A model generated the notes under the pieces. It worked only from the letters and a program-made list of their open reading frames with translations. It was not told the DNA's origin and did not search any database. From the NCBI GenBank assembly GCA_015657395.1, contig JADLKI010000005.1:82742-89899 (forward strand): a stretch of DNA of 7,158 nucleotides, given 5' to 3'. Of this stretch, positions 4,285 to 7,158 are shown piece after piece. Positions within the stretch are counted from its first letter, which is position 1; the number at the start of each line of letters is the position of its first letter. A program made the position numbers and the translations under genes. The DNA comes from Spirochaetales bacterium. Lineage in GTDB: Bacteria > Spirochaetota > Spirochaetia > Treponematales > Rectinemataceae.

Positions 4285-5944
4285 AATAGACGGTTTTAAG
4301 GACATCCCGGTGCCTGCGGGCCTGAGCGCGGAAGACATCTTTGAGCGCGCAGGCCTGAAAAAGGGATCGAGTGAGGGCAAAGGGGCTTTTTCGCCGCTTG
4401 CGGTCTTTGTCAACAATGAAGTGGCGGCGCTGTCCGCATCAATACACGCAGACTGCTGCCTGTCGCCGGTGTACCCCGATTCTCCGATGGGTGCCGAAGT
4501 CTATCGCCATTCCCTGTGCTTTCTGCTCGCGATGGCGGCCAGGGAGATCGTGCCCAAGCGGCGCCTCATGGTGAGCATGGCCATCGGCAACGGCTATTAT
4601 CACTATTTCGACGACAGCGAACCGATCTCGGCGCAGCTGCTCGAGGCTCTCTCCTCCCGCATGCGCAGCTATGTGGACGCAGATTTGCCCATCAGAATCG
4701 CTACGCATTCCTGGAGCGATGCGCTCGAATACTTCGAACAGTCCAATCAGACCGATACCGCAGCCCTCATAGAATATATCAATGATCCCTTTGTGCAGCT
4801 CAATGAGTGCGGCGGATACCGCGACCTGCACATCGCCCCCCTCGTGCCGCACACAGGTCTCCTCAGTGTGTGGGAACTCATACCCTACCGGCGAGGCATG
4901 CTGCTCCGCTTTCCCCACACGAAAAAGCCTTACGAGATGGAGCCCTTCTCCGATATTCCCGTGCTCTACGACATCGCCGAAGAATACGAGGAAAAGGCAA
5001 AAGTGTTGAACGCCGGGTCCATCGGCGCCCTCAACCGCATCAACCAGTCGGGAAACATTCAGGATTTTGTGATGGTCGCGGAGGCGCTCCAGAATAAAAA
5101 ACTCTCGGCGATCGCCGATCGCATCGCCGAAAAATCCGACAAAACAAAGGTGATCCTGATCGCGGGGCCCTCGAGCTCCGGCAAGACCACTTCGGCAAAG
5201 AAACTGTCTGTCCAGCTCAGGGCCCTGGGCTTCAAGCCCATCCACATCGAGCTCGACAACTATTTTGTCGACAGAAGCCGCACGCCCCTCGATAACGATG
5301 GCAAGCCGGATTTCGAATGCCTCGAGGCGCTCGATGTCGAGTTCCTCAACCAGCAGCTGCTGGACCTCTTCGATGGCAGAGAGGTCGAGCTTCCGGTCTT
5401 CGATTTCAAGAGCGGCTCGCGCAAGGCCTCGGGTACCACCATAAGCCTCAAAAACAATGAAATACTCATCCTTGAAGGCATCCACGGGCTCAATGAGCGG
5501 CTCACCCCGCAGATACCCGCCGAAAACAAGCTGAAAATCTACGTCTCCGCGCTGACGCAGCTCAACGTCGACGACCACAACCGCGTGCGCACCACCGACT
5601 ACCGCCTTCTGCGGCGCATGGTCAGGGATCACAATTTCCGCGGCCACGACGCACGCGCCACGCTCGACATGTGGTCTTCAGTGCAGCGAGGCGAGCGGCT
5701 CTACATTTTCCCCTTCCAGGGTTCTGCGGACATCGCCTTCAACTCGGCGCTCGACTACGAGCTCGGCGTGCTCAAGGTGTTCGCCGAGCCGCTCTTGCAG
5801 GCCGTGAAGCCCTACCATCCCGAGTACTCCGACGCCCGCCGTATCCAGATGTTCATCTCGCGCATATCGCCCATATCGCCCCAATATGTGCCGAACGATT
5901 CGATCCTGCGCGAATTCATAGGCTCGAGCGTGTTCGAGTATTAA
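4265..5944 (+). CDS. TGS / ThrRS-editing-like / uridine-kinase fusion protein (putative nucleoside kinase)
   Basis: This 559-residue protein has three parts. Residues 3-65 resemble a TGS domain (LTVKIDGFKDIPVPAGLSAE). Residues about 75-250 resemble the second additional domain of threonyl-tRNA synthetase: HSLCFLLAMA at 82-91 mirrors the HSxxHLLA block but has F86 where the second His is expected, and C182 with PLVPHTG (192-198) mirrors its Cys/His block. Residues about 290-559 are a P-loop kinase of the uridine kinase/phosphoribulokinase family: Walker A GPSSSGKT at 301-308, DNYFVD at 331-336, LILEGIHGLN at 401-410, and a conserved end DSILREFIG (545-553). Such fusions are annotated as nucleoside or uridine kinases in spirochaetes and clostridia; true substrate and the role of the front domains are not settled. 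Start choice is 4265, or 4271 (MLTVKID); neither has a Shine-Dalgarno, so initiation may be leaderless. Confidence 0.92.
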   Translation: MNMLTVKIDGFKDIPVPAGLSAEDIFERAGLKKGSSEGKGAFSPLAVFVNNEVAALSASIHADCCLSPVYPDSPMGAEVYRHSLCFLLAMAAREIVPKRRLMVSMAIGNGYYHYFDDSEPISAQLLEALSSRMRSYVDADLPIRIATHSWSDALEYFEQSNQTDTAALIEYINDPFVQLNECGGYRDLHIAPLVPHTGLLSVWELIPYRRGMLLRFPHTKKPYEMEPFSDIPVLYDIAEEYEEKAKVLNAGSIGALNRINQSGNIQDFVMVAEALQNKKLSAIADRIAEKSDKTKVILIAGPSSSGKTTSAKKLSVQLRALGFKPIHIELDNYFVDRSRTPLDNDGKPDFECLEALDVEFLNQQLLDLFDGREVELPVFDFKSGSRKASGTTISLKNNEILILEGIHGLNERLTPQIPAENKLKIYVSALTQLNVDDHNRVRTTDYRLLRRMVRDHNFRGHDARATLDMWSSVQRGERLYIFPFQGSADIAFNSALDYELGVLKVFAEPLLQAVKPYHPEYSDARRIQMFISRISPISPQYVPNDSILREFIGSSVFEY

Positions 5945-5953
5945 ACGAGTATC

Positions 5954-5976
5954 AAAAAAGGACGCCCCGGGGCGCC
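5954..5976 (-). terminator. Rho-independent terminator for the minus-strand binding-protein gene
   Basis: On the minus strand a very GC-rich stem built on the perfect 12-base palindrome CGCCCCGGGGCG (5974-5963) is followed after two bases by six T (5959-5954). It stands 170 bases beyond the stop of the peptide-binding-protein gene and 10 bases from the kinase stop, as expected for convergent genes. The palindrome has no natural loop, so at least four inner bases must stay unpaired. Confidence 0.6.
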
Positions 5977-6014
5977 ATGGAATTGGGAGCCTTCCCGCAG
6001 GGCGACGCCCACCC

Positions 6015-6036
6015 CGGTGCAGGCGCCGACTTTTTT
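6015..6036 (+). terminator. Probable Rho-independent terminator for the kinase gene
   Basis: CGGTG (6015-6019) can pair with CGCCG (6024-6028; one G-T pair) around the loop CAGG, followed by AC and six T at 6031-6036. A second small hairpin, GGGC/GCCC around GAC, lies just upstream near 6000-6010. The stem is short but GC-rich, and it is 70 bases after the kinase stop. Confidence 0.5.
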
Positions 6037-6113
6037 CAAGGCACGCCTGTCTATCCTTCAAAAGGGTGCGGGGACTGTGCCGCATCCTCACAATAAATAG
6101 CAAGTTGAGGTTC

Positions 6114-6139
6114 TTTCAAAAGTCGGACGAGTTTTGAAA
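6114..6139. repeat. Perfect 8-bp inverted repeat next to the binding-protein stop codon
   Basis: TTTCAAAA at 6114-6121 is the reverse complement of TTTTGAAA at 6132-6139, with a 10-base spacer (GTCGGACGAG). It begins nine bases beyond the stop of the minus-strand peptide-binding-protein gene. The AT-rich stem would be weak as RNA. It may help form the 3' end of that transcript or be a DNA-binding site. The rest of the 5945-6148 gap shows only the two terminator candidates. Confidence 0.4.
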
Positions 6140-6148
6140 TTGGCTCAG

Positions 6149-7158
6149 TTACCTTGAAGTCAGCTTCCTGTACTCGGCCTGGCGCTGCTTCTCCCAGTCC
6201 TGGCGATATTTCTCCCGCTCGGCAAGGCTGATGACCCTGTCGCTGACGATGACGCCCTTGAATTTGTACTCGTCGGCGCCATGGGCCGCGCGGGCAACGG
6301 TGTAGGGAACCACGCGGGAGATCTGGAAGGCGCCGCCAAACGACATGTAGGGGAGGACGATGGCGTCGCCGAGCAGCTGTGCCTCCGCCTCGGCAAAGAG
6401 CCTGAAGCGCCTGGAAGAGTCTCTACATTCGGCGTTGCCGGCTTCGACTTTCTTTGCATAGTCATAGAGACCAATGGCGGTCGCCGACGCATTGTCGCCG
6501 CCCCCGCCGACGGGGTCGAGGCCGACGGGAACGAGGAGCGCGCCCACTCCAGGCTCGAGGGTCTGGAGGAAGGTGTACGGATCGCCGTAGTCAGGGCCCC
6601 AGCCGGCGGTGTTGCCGATGTCGTAGTTGCACCGGGAGCCGGTTTCGGCGTAGCAGGTGGAGGCATAGTAGTTCTCTTCATCCATCTCGACGAGGTTCAC
6701 CCTGATGGTGTCGGTACCGAAGAGCCCTTCCAGACCGGCCTTGAGAGCCTGATCCATCTTCAGGCCCTTGCTATAGGAGACATCGGTCGCGATATCGAGT
6801 TCAATCGGGAATGTTGCGCCCTGTGCGATGAGCTCGGCCTTGGCCTTTGCCATGTAGGCTTTTGCCTTGGCCGGGCTGTAGTAGGGGTCCTGCGCATCAT
6901 CGATCCTGAAGCTGGCAGGGAAATCTGCCGGGTTGCGGCGCTTGAGCGCATCCTCGACATATTTCACATAGTCTTTGCCCGCCTTATCGAAGGACAGTTC
7001 GGGGGCGGTATAAGAGTTGCGGATGGCGGCGAGTCTGTTCACATCGCCATTGCGCTGGGCCAGAATGGTCGGCCTGTCGATGCCGAAAAAGATCGCCTTG
7101 CGGAAATTGCGGTTGAGAATCGCTTTCCTGGTGTCTGCCTTGGCCTGCTCGCTCTTGG
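6149..7158 (-). CDS. Oligopeptide ABC transporter substrate-binding protein (OppA-like, family 5), C-terminal part
   Basis: The frame is open from the TAA at 6149 to the right edge, giving 335 residues; the true start lies outside. The GTG at 7042 is internal, because clear family sequence continues above it: NFRKAIFFGIDRPTIL (about 17-32 of the visible part) matches the conserved 'vRkAisyAIDR' block of peptide-binding proteins. GWGPDYGDPYTFL at about 185-197 matches the 'GW..DYpDP.tFl' block, and RFRLFAEAEAQLLGDAIVLPY (about 250-270) the 'aEklL.d.a.viPl' block. Family members are about 500-600 residues, so roughly the C-terminal 60% is here. It would bind peptides outside the membrane for an Opp/Dpp importer. 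Its permease and ATPase genes are not in the window. It is a functional partner in theme for PepF, though not in the same transcript. Confidence 0.9.
   Translation of the reverse strand, partial: KSEQAKADTRKAILNRNFRKAIFFGIDRPTILAQRNGDVNRLAAIRNSYTAPELSFDKAGKDYVKYVEDALKRRNPADFPASFRIDDAQDPYYSPAKAKAYMAKAKAELIAQGATFPIELDIATDVSYSKGLKMDQALKAGLEGLFGTDTIRVNLVEMDEENYYASTCYAETGSRCNYDIGNTAGWGPDYGDPYTFLQTLEPGVGALLVPVGLDPVGGGGDNASATAIGLYDYAKKVEAGNAECRDSSRRFRLFAEAEAQLLGDAIVLPYMSFGGAFQISRVVPYTVARAAHGADEYKFKGVIVSDRVISLAEREKYRQDWEKQRQAEYRKLTSR

Noticed and set aside
4439..5647. 402-codon open frame on the minus strand opposite the kinase gene
   Set aside because: It is a codon-bias shadow of the kinase gene with low-complexity composition and no family resemblance.
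6149..7042. Peptide-binding protein as a complete short gene starting at the GTG at 7042
   Set aside because: Conserved family sequence continues in frame to the window edge, so the gene is cut by the edge and the GTG is an internal valine.

Overview
This GC-rich window (I judge it near 60% by eye; not computed) is densely coding bacterial chromosome with six protein genes: four complete and two cut by the edges. No RNA gene, CRISPR array, insertion sequence or phage gene was recognised. The combination of a polar amino-acid ABC transporter, an M3B oligoendopeptidase, a LacI-type regulator, a TGS/uridine-kinase fusion protein and an OppA-like peptide-binding protein occurs in Spirochaetota (Treponema and relatives) and in some anaerobic Firmicutes. 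I lean towards a GC-rich spirochaete, but this is a weak inference from gene content alone.

Layout. Bases 1-90 are the end of a polar amino-acid-binding protein gene (+). Bases 91-375 are a non-coding gap rich in potential hairpins. Next is the transporter's membrane permease (376-1173, +). A short structured convergent gap separates it from pepF (1274-3136, -), encoding oligoendopeptidase F. Upstream of pepF on the same strand, 41 bases away, lies a LacI-family repressor gene (3178-4206, -). The repressor gene diverges from a complete gene for a TGS / ThrRS-editing-like / uridine-kinase-like fusion protein (4265-5944, +), with only 58 bases between start codons. That gap holds a good minus-strand promoter, a CG-centred operator-like site and other dyads. 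After the kinase, a convergent gap of about 200 bases carries a terminator candidate for each direction. The last gene (6149 to the edge, -) is the C-terminal part of an oligopeptide-binding protein.

How the parts fit. The theme is uptake and use of amino acids and peptides. The left transporter would import a polar amino acid, the right binding protein would deliver oligopeptides to an Opp/Dpp-type importer, and PepF would cleave short peptides in the cytoplasm. The LacI-family protein is placed to control itself, pepF (likely co-transcribed) and perhaps the divergent kinase gene. Permease and pepF have strong Shine-Dalgarno sequences, whereas the divergent lacI and kinase starts have none.

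I see no clear evidence of a wholly new system. The points most worth checking are the compact divergent control region (4207-4284), the fusion kinase, the unusual C-terminal tail of PepF with the repeats beneath it, and the structured gap ahead of the permease.
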